Shown here piece after piece: positions 33,559-46,203 of a DNA stretch of 64,000 nucleotides. Origin of the DNA: Lampris incognitus (taxonomy: Eukaryota; Chordata; Actinopteri; Lampriformes; Lampridae); the NCBI RefSeq assembly GCF_029633865.1, contig NC_079223.1, positions 35,753,134 through 35,817,133 of the forward strand. Direction: 5' to 3'. How positions within the stretch are numbered: position 1 is the first letter of the stretch; each line of letters begins with the position of its first letter. The position numbers were made by a program, and so were the translations under genes. The notes below the pieces were generated by a model, which saw only the letters and a list, made by a program, of their open reading frames with translations, was not told the origin of the DNA and did no database searches.

Positions 33559-34416
33559 TCACATGGCACAGAGAATCCAGCAGAGGGAGCTAAAAGGCAG
33601 CCAGGTAACACAACGGCCTCCTTTGAGGAAGGTCTCTTCAAATGAGAAATAAATAGCTTTGCGGCATGACAATCTGAAACGTAGCAAAAGACTGGGGTGA
33701 TGGGGTGATGGGGTGGGGTGGGGGGTATGCTCCTGGTCTGTCTTTTTCTTTGTGTTTGTGTGTGTCGATGTGTGTGGGCGTGTGTACACATGAAGCTAAG
33801 GTAATGACAACGAGAAGAAATTATGTCCCAGAAGAAGAGAAAACATTGGGTTTGAACTGTGCTGTGAAATGGATCGCTAGTTGAAGAAAAAATTGTCATT
33901 CTTGGGGCTGATGATCTGTCTGGACTTTAATCTGTTGTTTTTTTAAGACGTTAAATATGAAAAGATTAGAACATTATCTGTTTTTCATAGTAGCAATTCA
34001 TCTGCATATGTGATTCTGTCCCAGTAACTAAATCCCTTGTGAGAGTCAGTCACACCTCCCTGAACGGAACTGAACTGAGACGTTGTTTTGGGAAATTGCA
34101 TAGAGATTTATGTACACCCTTGGGGGGGAGGACCTAGAAGGCGATGCACATACTTTGAAGAAACGTTCTTGAAGACTGGAAATGTCAAATCAGAAATTGT
34201 TGTCAGAAAACTCCAACAGCTGCTAAAACCTTTCTTTTTATATCCTTCCAGAACACCCAGCTGCAGGCCAGCGCTGAGCGTCACAAGGAGGAGTGGGGGG
34301 AGTTGCTAAAGGAGCAGCGGAGGTTGAAGGAGGAGGTGGATGAGGAGCACGCCAGGGCTGTGGGATGCTGCAGCGCCCAGTCCAGTGATATGAGGAAGGA
34401 CCTGAAGAAGTTCTGA
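33559..34416 (+). CDS. bloc1s5: BLOC-1 subunit 5 (muted), last two exons only
   Basis: BLOC1S5 is a coiled-coil subunit of BLOC-1, which sorts cargo to melanosomes and other lysosome-related organelles. Two exons are visible: 33559-33604 (46 nt; HMAQRIQQRELKGSQ, aligning with human SVCRLQQREQERK) and 34252-34416 (NTQLQASAERHKEEW...VDEEHARAV...DMRKDLKKF, stop TGA 34414-34416), aligning with the human C-terminus (VDEEHRKAM...EMEKDLAKF). Both have good AG/GT borders and matching phases. Around residues VGCCSAQ the sequence departs from the family's ERLKEQ; a +1/-1 shift pair in the DNA would explain it. No earlier exons (about two thirds of the protein) were found between pde6c and this point, and the locus is not linked to pde6c in human. 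It could be a real gene with unrecognised exons, or a remnant of a duplicate. Confidence 0.62.
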
Positions 34417-36100
34417 TCAATCAACGGCAGTGAGCGAGTGAGCGAGCGAACAAATGCCATCATCTGTGAGCTCTCTTGCTTGTTGTGTACATGTGAACTG
34501 GGCCCGTAGATCAGGCAAGTGCGTCTTTGTGCACATCTGTCACAACTTTGTGTGTGGCCAGTGCCCAGGGCCTGTTCTGCATGTGTGTGGATGTTGCCTT
34601 TGATTGATATGGTGCTCAGAGGGTTGGCACAAAAACAGTTGAAATCCTGGGAGTACTACCCAAAAGTCAACATTTTACAAATCAGAAATACGAATGTGTG
34701 ATTAACAAGGTGGCATTTTCATAGCCCATCAAATTTTCTGTGTTCAGCTCAAGGAATATATAAAGCATGTCAGAGGTCTGGAATTTTTTTTTCTTCAAAT
34801 AAGTATTTGGTTGGCTGTTTTTTTGGCGGGGGGGGGGTCAAGTTTCCAGCATTTTAAGATTTACAATTGATTCGTATTTGAAGTGTTATAATGATAAATC
34901 CATATCTGTTTCAAGTTAAATATGAAAGGAAACTGGAATTTGGCACCTAGATGAGACGATTCAAGCACTGAAAGCGAAAACATTAAATGTCAGATATGCT
35001 TTTCAGAGCAGGTGTGTTTAAAGTCAAGTGTCAAGTGCTGTAGAAACAGGCTCAAACAAAACAGTTTCCAGGATAAATCATCCCTCACCAGCTCTTCGGT
35101 GTTTGGAATATTTGACCTTTGACTTCATCCTTGAAGTAAGCCAACAACGTCTGATATGAACTGAATTAGAAAGGATTTTGCCCAAACCGATCTCAGCTGT
35201 CATCACAGCTTCACATTTGGAGTTCCTTATTCCAATCTATGTTTATGGACCTTGTTTTGCATCACAAATCTGATATTGTAACGGCTGTCAAAAACATACA
35301 TGAAACCTTGAAATTATCTCCTGCTATGTACTTCTCAGGCTAGCCAGCAACAACATTTCAAGTCAGTTTATGAGGAAGCATGAAGGCACTGTAAGTTTTT
35401 ATAAACATGATATTCAGCATTTTTAATGTGCATGTATATATTTGGCTAAACCATTGTGCAACCCTCAAACTCACCTTGTGACTCGTTTGTGGCTCCTGGC
35501 TAGTAGGCTGACAACCCCTGAGGTAGGTGGTAGACAACACTGAGCATTTATTATGACGTTTTTGGCAAAGTACTTGTGCTGGACAATGACTGGCTATTTG
35601 GACAGATTGATGGATGGGCAGGCAGGCCAGGTACATTCCCGGCATGGTTGAGAACAGAGCTCACCTCAGCCAATGCAACAGTACAAATATTTTAGATAGC
35701 CCACTCCACCCCTGCCCCCACCCTGCCACCCGTCACCCCCCTTCGACAACACAAACATAGACATATGCACTGTCAAATGTCTCATTGTCATCTGAGGAAG
35801 GGTATAGGGAGTTGACCTCATCCATCAATAGGAGAGAAATGAAGTTTACGCTGCTGAGTGGATTTCTCCTCTTGATTCAAGCTCATTCACCAGAGTACCT
35901 CTTCAGACTCAAGTCTGAGGTAAATTGAGTGTCAGTATCCACTTTCAGCAGAAGCTGATGTGCAACCCTTCATTCCAACTTGGCTCGCAGTGACTTTGCC
36001 CCCTGTTTTCTGTTCAGTCTCCATCTCCTTGTCCTCCTTGTTATGCTGGGGCTCTCTTTCTCACGTGTGTGTGTGTGTGTCTGTGTGTGTGTGTGTGTGT

Positions 36101-36189
<89 letters not shown>

Positions 36190-36302
36190 TGTGACTGGTG
36201 TTAGAGCTGGACAAAGTGGTTGGCATGTCATTGGAGATCAGAGTGAACGCAGACTTGCCAGCAGATGTTTTGAGGCAAAGGGCCAGCACCACTCTGCCCT
36301 GT

Positions 36303-36370
<68 letters not shown>

Positions 36371-36619
36371 GCGTACATATGTGCATGCGCATCCTCTGCT
36401 TTGGTCCCTGTTTGACTAAGTACAGCTGGCCAACGCGGAGATGGCCCATCATCAAATAATAAGGGGCGACAATACAGAAACATGGCTTACAAGGCACCTT
36501 CTCATCTGCCTTTGTTTATTTTTTTGGTTTCGTTGGAAAGAGAGAAAACACTCAGAGTACACAAAAGGTCATGGTTAATGTAATTAGGCAATCTGTTTGT
36601 ATTCAATATTTTAATTCAT
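34417..36619. other. Intergenic sequence with two large microsatellites
   Basis: No gene seen. It contains a (GT)n-(GA)n tract at about 36065-36186 and a (GT)n tract at about 36307-36369, plus a short poly-G near 34828. The rest is unique-looking A/T-rich DNA. Confidence 0.6.
36065..36369. repeat. Long (GT)n/(GA)n and (GT)n microsatellites
   Basis: Two dinucleotide arrays separated by about 120 bp of unique sequence. They generate several spurious reading frames on both strands. Confidence 0.97.
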
Positions 36620-37135
36620 TGGGATGGCTGGGATGAGAGTCAGCACCTCCAAGTCTTGGACCATGGTTCTCTACCGGAAAATGGTGGATTGCTCCCTCTG
36701 GGTTGGAGATGAGTTGTTGCCTCAAGTGGAGGAGTTCAAGTATCTCGGGGTCTTGTTCACGAGTAAGGGTAGGATGGAGAGAGAGATTGACAGGCGGATT
36801 GGTGCAGCATCAACAATAATGTGGACAATGTACCGGACCATTGTGGTGAAGAAGGAGCTGAGCCGGAAGGCAAAGCTCTCAATTTACCAGTCAATCTTCG
36901 CTCCAACCCTTACCTATGGTCATGAGCTTTGGGTAGTGACCGAAAGGGTGAGATCATGGATACAAGTAACTGAAATGAGTATCCTCCATAGGGTGTCTGG
37001 GCTCAGCCTTAGAGATAGGGTGAGGCACTCGGACATCCAGAGGGAGCTTGGAGTACAGCCACTGCTGCATCACATTGAAAGGAGCCAGTTGAGATGGTTC
37101 GGGCATCTGATTAGGGTGCCTCCTTGGCAACCGAA
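36620..37135 (+). mobile_element. RTE-class LINE fragment (reverse transcriptase C-terminus)
   Basis: An open frame reads the end of an RTE-type reverse transcriptase: EEFKYLGVLFTSKGRMEREI near 36730, RKAKLSIYQSIFAPTLTYGHELW near 36865 and ERSQLRWFGHLIRVPP near 37080. The 5' part and the true 3' end are missing. It is a fragment without its own catalytic motif, so it is inert. It differs clearly from the RTE-X copy at 57.8-60.9 kb. Confidence 0.85.
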
Positions 37136-39216
37136 TCAGAACAATATTAACAATATTAAAATCGACGTGAGCTGAAGGCTGAGTGATTATATTAGTTCAA
37201 ATGCATGACTACTTTATTGAACTCATTAGATTTAGTTCACAGTCAACATGAGCAAGAGAAGAGGAGATCCAGCACTTTTTTTGGTGCTTAAATAAGAGTA
37301 AGTTGAAACTTCTAAGAATTAGGACTTGGAGATCATAATGCAGCCTGTATTTTCTCTGATTGTCATGTAAGCGTCATACTGAGCAGGATAGTATGGGTGA
37401 TGGTAAGTTTTATATTTATGTGCTGTTGTGTTAAGGAAGCAGAGAAAGGTCAGACTGACAGTGAGCAGACAAGACCTAATAGCAAAGAGGTGAGTTACAG
37501 AGGAGACTGCACTTAAAGATGTATGCTATCATTTAGGCAAATAGTAATTTCAGAAACTGAGGGGATGCACAACAATCATACTCTACTGTTTTTAACTAAT
37601 ATGCTAGGACTTTTAATAAAATGTTGGCTCCTGATAGTAAAGAATGATGATGTTGAATGAGACAAGGTGGAATGTTCTTTTTTTTTCACATTAAGAAAAC
37701 AGCTGACATTTAGATTACTGGGTGGTCTATGTCTTTAATGTTAGTCAGGCACACGTCTAGATGCTGTATGGTAGTAACACATCTGCCTACCTCTTTGGCA
37801 TGTTGATAGTGTCTTTGGTTCTGCTACAGCATTGTGTGGGTCTGTGTTTGAGCGGAAATGATGGTCTGCTGCTATTGTGTGTGTGTGTGTATGGGGGGGG
37901 GGGTCTGACTTAATGGCACGCATCTGTGCTGTACCGGGTTCCCTTTACACCCTGGAGAAAAAGTTGACCCCCTCCAATTTGTCATTGTATAATTCACACT
38001 CTGCCCCCAACAACTAGCTACAGCATTTCGGTGGCTGGCATCCATACATGGTTTGTAATTAACCACCTTTGGCTGTACCTTGAGGGCTTATGACAGGATG
38101 GTCACTGATTAATATAAACAGACTAGCAAGGAAAAACTTGGAAAGTTAAGTGTATGGGCAAACCTCTGGCCTGTATCAGCAAATATTGGCTTACCCTGGA
38201 GCAAGTTGAGGAGCCCACAAATGCTCCAGTGGCACTGTATTGTGACCGGCAGTGCGAGACTTGCCAGACTGATAAGTGTCTTTTACCCCTACACCTCTAC
38301 AACAAGCTACATCTTCATGACACCGCTATCAAAAAGAAAGTGGTCTTGGTACACTTACCTGATTGAATGACTTTTTAAGAAAGTGTACAAAAAGATTTTA
38401 GACCCAAAAAGTCTTACATTGAGGTGATAGACCGACATTAAAAGAACATTCTCTGGTATCCCGCCCAGGTTGCCAGTAGAGCCACTTCCTGTTAAACATT
38501 CCTATTTTCCCATCTTTTAGATGTGAAGACAAGCCAGGCCATACATGCATTCCAGGGAAGGGAGTCCATGCAGGAGAATGGGTCAAGCACCAGCTAAAAT
38601 GTCCCACTATCTTCCTCCCCGGCACAATGCTCTTGTCTCTGAACCCCATTTGGTTTTGTTTTTCATCTCCTGTGTCTGTCTGAGACCAGTGTGTTCTCCC
38701 TGTGTGATGCACCAGTTTGAAAAATGAAATTGCATTCACTGTCCCGTGTAATTTCACAAAATATTAGCAGGATTTCATAATTGATTTAGAGGTAAGCTGT
38801 GATGAAGGGCACTTACAAAAACACACAAAATCTGATACAACCTTGCACTGTGTTATTTAGGATGAGCAGTTATGGAATAGAGAGCTGGAGAAACCTGGTT
38901 TTGATGCCGTTTGTGTTAAACAACAGTATTTGGCATGGGTGTCAGAAGAGATCAGAGTGAGTGAGAAGGAGTAAGTTATTTCAAATGGTGCAAACCTGTC
39001 ATCACACTCATAACGCGTCAAGAATGAGCAACAGTGAATTCTGGCATCCCAGAACGACTGCTTTCTGTATCTGCTCTCAAGACAGACCTATATTTATCTA
39101 CACCCCCCCCCCCCCCGACATGCATCCTTACAGTCTTGCTTACACCACCAACTTACATTTAGCACACAACATCTTACCCAGCTCTAAGGCAGTCAGAAAG
39201 CTGATGATCAGAATGA

Positions 39217-39355
39217 AGAATCAGAATACTTTATTTATCCCTGAGGGGAAATTGAGTAAATTTCCCCTCGAGAAAATATAGAGCTATAGAGAACCTGTTC
39301 AACCATCTGAGCAGGTTCTCTATATATGATGATTATAGAGAACCTGTTCAAGCTG
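39217..39355. repeat. Repeat tail followed by hairpin and triplicate AGAGAACCTG
   Basis: The left part resembles the 3' end of a fish SINE or LINE (ATTTATCCCTGAGGGGAAATTG). Then TAGAGAACCTGTTCAACCAT is followed by the inverse GAGCAGGTTCTCTA, which can form a stem of about 11-12 bp, and by a third direct copy TAGAGAACCTGTTCAAGC near 39331-39349. Confidence 0.6.
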
Positions 39356-39848
39356 GTTGCTATTCATGTTAGCAAATTTAATTATGTAATCTATTTTATA
39401 CCAGGAGCTGAGAACAGTGCAGTACTCCCACTTCTGCCGGCAGATTAACCCATGCATTGCTTTCTCATGGGCATGAGAAGGATTCCTGTTTTTGTTTCCC
39501 TTTCAATGTTCTTTTTATTGTATGTTCAGTCTTTACACTAAATTACAACCAACAGCGTCTGTTGTTTAAAACATGATGTTAATGATTTTAATACTTGGTT
39601 TTGCAGCCATGTGTATCAGTAGACAGCTATAAGTGGTGTGTCGTTTTGGAGGCCAAATATGGGAATCCTGATCCATCTGAATTTCACTTCAATGCTAAAT
39701 GCATTGTAATGTTAAAAGATAACCTCTTAACATGTCCATCTGTATATTGGCTCATTTTACAGTGATTTTTTTGCCTTGTTGCTTTGTTTGGTTATATGTG
39801 TTTAGTTTTGATGTATATGTTCTAGTTTGGATACATGTGTTCTAGTTT

Positions 39849-39849
<1 letters not shown>

Positions 39850-39917
<68 letters not shown>
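39850..39917. repeat. (AT)n microsatellite
   Basis: About 68 bp of uninterrupted AT, flanked by TTCTAGTTTGGATAT-type sequence that is itself repeated on both sides. Confidence 0.97.
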
Positions 39918-39920
<3 letters not shown>

Positions 39921-41387
39921 TAGTTTAGATATGTGTTCTTGTAGTTTTTGGATATGTGTTTTTGTCCTTGTCTTGCACTGCTGTGGGCTGGGGGAAATGA
40001 TATTTCATGTACATGAAATGAAATGACAAATAAAGTGTTCCTGATTCCTCTTGATTCAATTCTGGAGGACTTTGGAGGACTTTGGAGTTGGAGTAAAAAG
40101 TACTGAAAATTGCCACCATTAACCGAGTTTAGCATAATTTAAATTCACCATGTCACGAGGATCCCTACCAACTCTGCATTATACTGGCTTCCCACTAACG
40201 TAGTGTTATTATGGCAGAAAGTGGGGCTATAGGAGCTAGCAATCAGTTCATAGTTTCTTGACAAGCCAGGTGTAACTGCAACAAAGAGCCGTTCTCATCA
40301 AAACAACATCCTTGCAGCAACCATATGTGTCACAGGAGTGTAGCAGTGAGAGTTACACAAGAGTGTAAGATCCCCACCCGTGCAGTGAAATCCCAGATCT
40401 TGCTCTTCTTACTTGTCATATAAACCATGTGTGATGAGATAGGTCCCTGGGTGCCAGTCTTATCAGCCATCCACCCCTACCTCAGAAGCAAAGCACAAAG
40501 GAGAGAGTGCTGTAAGTTGACACAGCCGGCAGTCCACACCTCCTTCCCAACTCGTCTCCTCACACTCCCTGTATGAATGAACTGCACTGGCCTGGCCACC
40601 TATTTTTTTTTTTTACTGGTGCTGACACTGTGCAATGTGCAGACCAGGGTTAAATTGCATTTCACAATAGTTTGAAGTATTTCAACTGCTTGTCCATTTT
40701 TCATTATCAGATAGTGAAAGACCTTGTGAAATGTGAATCGATATTTTTGAGTTTTCATGAAAATTAATATGCATGAGGTAGCTCAGGATATTACAGGTAC
40801 AAGAAAAGGTAAAAGAAAGAAGTTCACAGATTTGAGGGCAATAAAAAAATTATTTAGAAGATTAACACCGTTTTTTCTCCACCCATTTAATTTTTTTTAC
40901 CTGTGACTACAACCCCAATGACTCTTCTTTTTTTTTTCTCAAGTTACGGACATTTGTGCTAGAAATTCATTCAAAATAAAACGGTCGTGTACTGTGTTGA
41001 CACCCTCTCCACCACTGAAAAAAAGAACTGCGGTGGATCTGAGTTTTAGCTAATGACATTGTAGTATGTATTAGTGAAGCTTTCCCACAAGCTTGGTCTG
41101 CCGTATGCTTTTTAGCCACACCTTCCAAACTCCTGCCCCACTCCATGGTCCAGATGGATAAAATAACTGTTAATGGAGAAACATCCCAGATTTCTTTATA
41201 TAGTGTAATCACCTGAGGATTGAAATGCCCCGTGATAGATTATCCTGAGAAGAAATTTATAAGAGCAATATTGAACCAGAGGAAAGCTGTCCAATGCCGC
41301 CGATAGGTATAATTAACAAATTGTGTCTTTATTTCAATCCCCGGAGCTTTTATCAAGATGCACACTCATATACCTAATTTAAGGGCA

Positions 41388-41745
41388 GCACAGTGGCCCA
41401 GTGGTTAGCACTGTTGCCTCACAGCAAAGGAGGTCCTGGGTTTGAACCCCAAGCTGTCCCAGGTCCCTTCTGTGTGGCGTTTGCACGTTCCCCCCATGTC
41501 TGGGTGGGGTTTCCTCCGGGTGCTTTGGTTTCCTCCCACCATCAAAAAGACATGCATGTTAGGGTTAAAACACCTGTCTGTGCTCCTGAGCAAGGCAATG
41601 GAAAGAAGAGCTGGAGTTGGTCCCCGGGCGCTGCAGCTGCCCACTGCCCCTATACAATAAGATGGGTTAAATGCAGAGAACACATTTCATTGTAAGAATA
41701 CAATTCGATGTAACAGTACAATGACAAATAAAACGGCTTTATAAA
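41388..41745 (+). mobile_element. tRNA-derived SINE (family A), near full length
   Basis: The best copy of family A here. A box TGGCCCAGTGGTTAGCACT near 41393, B box GGTTTGAACCCC near 41438, the common CATCAAAAAGACATGCATG block near 41541, CTGGAGTTGGTCCCCGGGCG near 41611, and a 3' end with GATGGGTTAAATGCAGAGAAC followed by GTACAATGACAAATAAA. It is about 355 bp. Related copies at 21925 and 45165 carry a different 3' tail (TTTCCCT..GGGATCAATAAAG). Confidence 0.85.
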
Positions 41746-42618
41746 AACTAGAGAAAAGCCCGTTCATTGATTAGATATATCTATTTAGAGTAGGCAATCA
41801 TCAATACAGTGTATAATTATCTTTATCTAGCAATGGCAAAACATTCGATGCACTTTTTTCTTTAACGAACAAGAAAATGAGTTAAAATCCAGCTCATGCT
41901 ACAGCTTGACATCTACAGCTCCTTTCACTCTCCCGTCCATTTTTTTTTTTTTTTTGCTGTTTGAAAAACCAATAAAAACCTGATGGAGCTTGAACTTCCT
42001 TGAAGGAAAAACAAAGAAAACGGTCTCAGAGGTGGGCTGCAGTTTCTAGGAGACTGACAGCAAACTTGGCATCTCCGAGTGTTTCTCATTTTGACTTTAG
42101 TAGCTTTCAATTCGCTCATCTGGTGATAAAAGGCAATGGAAAATGGAGAGGTATTCACCCGCTGCAGCTTTCGTGACAGCTTGGGAGAATTTTCAGCCTC
42201 TGCATGCTCATTCTCTTTCTCTTTCCTTTGTACTGCCTCATGGGTCCCCCTCTTGCTCGGTTACTGAGGGGCACGAAATGAAAATGACAACAAACAATAG
42301 GGCTTGGCTTCCCAGTTAACAACCTCGCATTACAACGCCACAGGGAGTCCATGGATGGGTCCATGGTGGATGGTAATGCAGGTAGTAATATGAATTTTTT
42401 GGCAATGGCAAATGTTCACCCTGAGAATCAATAAATGGGAGAGATGGTTCTCTCTGAGCAACAATATAACATATTAAGAAACTGATATTTCTCACGGGGA
42501 AGGCTGTAAGGTGTGCTGTATCGCCTCAGACTCGGGGAGCTTCGATAATGAGTGCTGGGTGGCATATAAAAGCAATTGCAGGAAGAGAAGGGTTCGACAT
42601 TAAATGTCCTGCCTTTTT

Positions 42619-42905
42619 TTTTTTTACCTGACAGTGAGGAGTTTCGCCAGGGAGACGTGGCACATGAGAGGATCACACCATTCCCCCCAGTTCCCCCTCC
42701 CCTCTGAACAGGCACCTCGACCGACCAGAGGAAGCGCTAGTTCAGCAACCAGGACACATACCCACATCCGGCCTCCCAACCGCATACACGACCAATTGTG
42801 TCTGTAGGGACACCCGACCAAGCCGGCGGTAACACGGGGATTCGAACCAGTGATCCCCGTGTTGGTAGGCAACGGAATAGACCATGTCCTCCCTTTTACT
42901 GTAAA
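42619..42905 (-). mobile_element. tRNA-derived SINE (family C), reversed copy
   Basis: Reverse complement of the element at 12075-12530. It shows the reversed B box (GGATTCGAACC near 42838), CCCCCCAGTTCCCCCTCC near 42683 and an A-run on the complementary strand (poly-T at about 42613-42626). The middle third of the 12-kb copy is missing. Confidence 0.75.
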
Positions 42906-45164
42906 TACCAGCCAGCAACTATAAGCTAGTACAATATGCTCCCTTGTGAAGACTGACACTGAAATATGCCGGTTTAAATGATTCTGTTGAGGGAACACTG
43001 CCAAATACATAGATATTTAATAATCTAATAAGACATACAGTACTATTGCATCTCAGTTTTTCCCCACCAGTTTGTACCGGTTATGTGGCGACAGGCTCCA
43101 GTGTCTCCTTCTCTGACTAATAAACTAAAAGGCACACCGCATTTTTGGTCTGGTCAGTTTCTTCAGACTTTGTTCCTAAACCACAGCAACTGCCTCTTGT
43201 GACCAAGTCCAAGAAACACAGATAAGGGTCCAGCAGCAACAAACACCTCCCTCAGTCAATCACAGCGTGAACAATAGCCAGAGAGGAGGCAAAGAATGGG
43301 CCGTCATCATCCAATGGCCACCAGCGGACACACAGCTTGTTGTCATCTAGATTCCACAGCCTTGAAGGAATGTCTGGATCCAGTACCAACTACATTCCTC
43401 CTGAGCAGGCTGGCTTTGCCTGTTGTTTGTACCAGGCAGGTATTATATTAATCTGATATTATCAGCTTTTACTTCTTACATGCAGAGTATTGAATATTGT
43501 CTTTGTGGCCCTGTAAAATTATGATTGATGATAGAAAAAGCGTCAAATTACCATGGTGAAATTATTTACAATTACATTTACTGGTTATAATCATTCTATA
43601 ACCTTGTATTCTAAAAGGTTATTTGGAACAATTTTCTTTCAGAAATTCTCACTTTTATTGTTGTAATTTGTACTTTTGCACTCAGGCATCCTCTCTTGGT
43701 TTAACCTGACCCCACATTTTTGCCCTAGATTTCACAAGAGAAGTACAAAACTGGCCCTTTAGTATCTGTGATTCTCATACTTTAAGAGTATCTATCATGC
43801 ATGACTTGTTTGGTCAGTGAAAAGTGAAAAAGAGCCTGACTTAATGGGCAAACTTATTTCACATTGGCTGTCCGATTCAATGATAATGGATAGAGCTGAA
43901 GGGTTTGGGGTCTGGCACACTAGTTTATCTGTCAAATGTATGGCAGTACACCCATTTGGCAAAGTTTAGTGACTGGTAAAACCTCCATTCTTGTCTAGAT
44001 ATTTGATACATGGCCATTTTTAGTGGCTCAGGGCCACTTTGCCCCCCACTCCTTGCAACTGTGCCTCTTGTACTGGAATGATGACAGGAAGTGGAAAGTC
44101 AACTGCTATGGTTCCTGTGTTCCTGTCTTGATAAGAGGTTATCTGCAGGCTCCAGAGGACAGACAGGAGAGCTACAGTTGTTATCAGAGCAGTGTTTTTA
44201 AACCGCTGACCATTGTTCACGAACAGGTTACGGATGAGATTTTATTGGTACAAAAAACAGTGGCTGCAACACGTTCCAGCAAGCTTCTTCGTCTTGTGAA
44301 CCACTGGGTAAAAATGTTTCTATAATTCCTCCTGCATCACCAGAGACATTGCAGTATACATGGTTTAACATGAACATCCAGGGGTCATCCAATTAAAACA
44401 AGCTCGAGAGATTTTGCCCAAATCGACTTACCTGACTTTGCTGCTATTGAACTTCTGTCCAGCTTATTGTGCTCTAAATATATATCTTTTTCCCCAGAAC
44501 CTTTTGCATTTTGACGTGCAAAATAAAAATGATTTAAATGAAATGTGTTCGTAACATATCATGAGAAAACCGTTTGGTCTGCCCCGTTTTTATCAGTTAT
44601 TTATTGCTTATTTATCTGGGTATTGATTTAGGGATATAACTCATGGAACAAGAGATGAAATCGGTAAGCAATATAAATGGTGATTGAAAGCTCTGGCACC
44701 GTTGTTTTAGTCTTTTGGTGAGTGAAGTAACAGGGATGTTTGTACTGTGTGCAAACTCCATGAAAACAATAAACTCCCAGCTTCTGTTCTCCTCTGTAGT
44801 GTGGCCAGATCAGATGTGGGCCAACGCAGTGCGATGTTCCCTGCTCAGCTCGTCTTGTCTCATCTCATCTCATCTCATCTCATCTCATCTCATCTCGTCT
44901 CGTCTCATCTCATCTCATCTCATCTCGTCATGTGATAGGAAAATCCACCTCAAAAGTAAATATTTCACATATGCTTTTCAAATTATGTTGGTTTCAGTCA
45001 GCGCACATTTCTGAACATGAAAAGCTCAGGCCCCAAGTTGGTATGTAACTCAAGAGCTGAGACAAGTCTGTGTCATCGAGACAAACCTTTTGCCATTGTT
45101 TACCTGAAGGGAGATTAACATTGTGGTGGCTGTGACTCAACCCATGGGTGTTTTTCCATAGGTA
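42906..45164. other. Intergenic sequence without recognised genes
   Basis: About 2.3 kb. It includes a (TCATC)n pentanucleotide array at about 44860-44928. I see no exon and no named repeat apart from that. Confidence 0.5.
44860..44928. repeat. (TCATC)n/(TCGTC)n pentanucleotide repeat
   Basis: About fourteen tandem units of CTCAT, with a few CTCGT variants. Confidence 0.95.
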
Positions 45165-45450
45165 CAGTTTCAATTGGGGGTCATCCCAGGTGGTCCTGTG
45201 TGGAATTTGCATGTTCGCCCCGTGTCTGCAGTGGTTTTTCTCCGGGTGCTCCAGTTTCCCCCACCATCAAAAAGACATGCATGTTAGGGTTAATACTCCT
45301 GTCTGTGCCCCTGACGGAGGCAATGGAAAGAAGAACTGGAGTTGGTCCCCGGGTGTTGCATGGCAGCTTGCCACTGCTCCTAGCTACACAGCTAGGATGG
45401 GTTAAATTCAGAGCATAATTTCCCTTCAGGGATCAATAAAGTATCTCAAA
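45165..45450 (+). mobile_element. tRNA-derived SINE (family A), 5'-truncated
   Basis: It lacks the pol III boxes. It begins near GTCCTGTGTGGAATTTGC and runs through CATCAAAAAGACATGCATG, TGGAGTTGGTCCCCGGGTG and CTACACAGCTAGGATGGG to TTCAGGGATCAATAAAG. Its 3' end is the same variant as the pde6c intron copy. Confidence 0.8.
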
Positions 45451-45640
45451 ATAAATTTTTTTTAAAAATGGTCCAATGGTTCAAAATAGGTTTAATTTCT
45501 AAGTTTGGCAGCTGTATCCAGGGCTGAATTTTATGTCATTGGCTCGCTGACTGTGGCACCAACAGACTGGATGCACTTTGAATCTCTGCATCCAGCGACA
45601 GAGGACCTCTACATGGACTCTGAAAACCTGATGAGTGTCT

Positions 45641-45763
<123 letters not shown>

Positions 45764-46203
45764 TTACTTTAATTCATGTTTCTTGTTACTTTAATTACTT
45801 TAATTCATGTCACTCACTTTAATTGATGTTGCTTGTGACCAGAGCCTTACGGGGTTGGCTGAGGAGTAAATTAGCTGGGTTTAAGAAATGGGTCTAGGGA
45901 CACTTGACATAGAGGAGTACTCTACCGGTTCATCTCTCTGGTGTGCAAGAACCTTTCCTATGCCTGTAATAGGTGCAATCAGTCGAGGGACAAGGGGCTT
46001 GCTGACAATTTTCCGACTCTGCTCTCCAATGTAGTCCAGGACATGACAGGGTTGAGCTTGCATCCTCTGACAACCTGACCTCATGTGCAGATAGTGGCGC
46101 AGTGGAGGTGATGGAGGAGAACGATGCCCCAGGTCGCTGGTCCTCGAGTGGTAGTAATTCACTCTTCTGAGAGGAAGACCAGCGAGTCAAAACCCAACTA
46201 GCT

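Larger units (their letters stand above)
37136..41387. other. Intergenic sequence without recognised genes
   Basis: About 4.2 kb. It holds an (AT)n array at about 39850-39917, a poly-C tract near 39102-39117, a hairpin-forming triplicate near 39280-39355 and a fragment of a SINE-type tail near 39217-39260 (AATCAGAATACTTTATTTAT). Open frames are short and not conserved-looking. Confidence 0.55.

Noticed and set aside
41388-41480. A tRNA gene suggested by A- and B-box sequences
   Set aside because: The pol III boxes belong to a SINE with several copies here; no cloverleaf with acceptor stem is formed.
44860-44928. CRISPR-like regular array
   Set aside because: It is a plain pentanucleotide tandem repeat with no spacers, in an animal genome.
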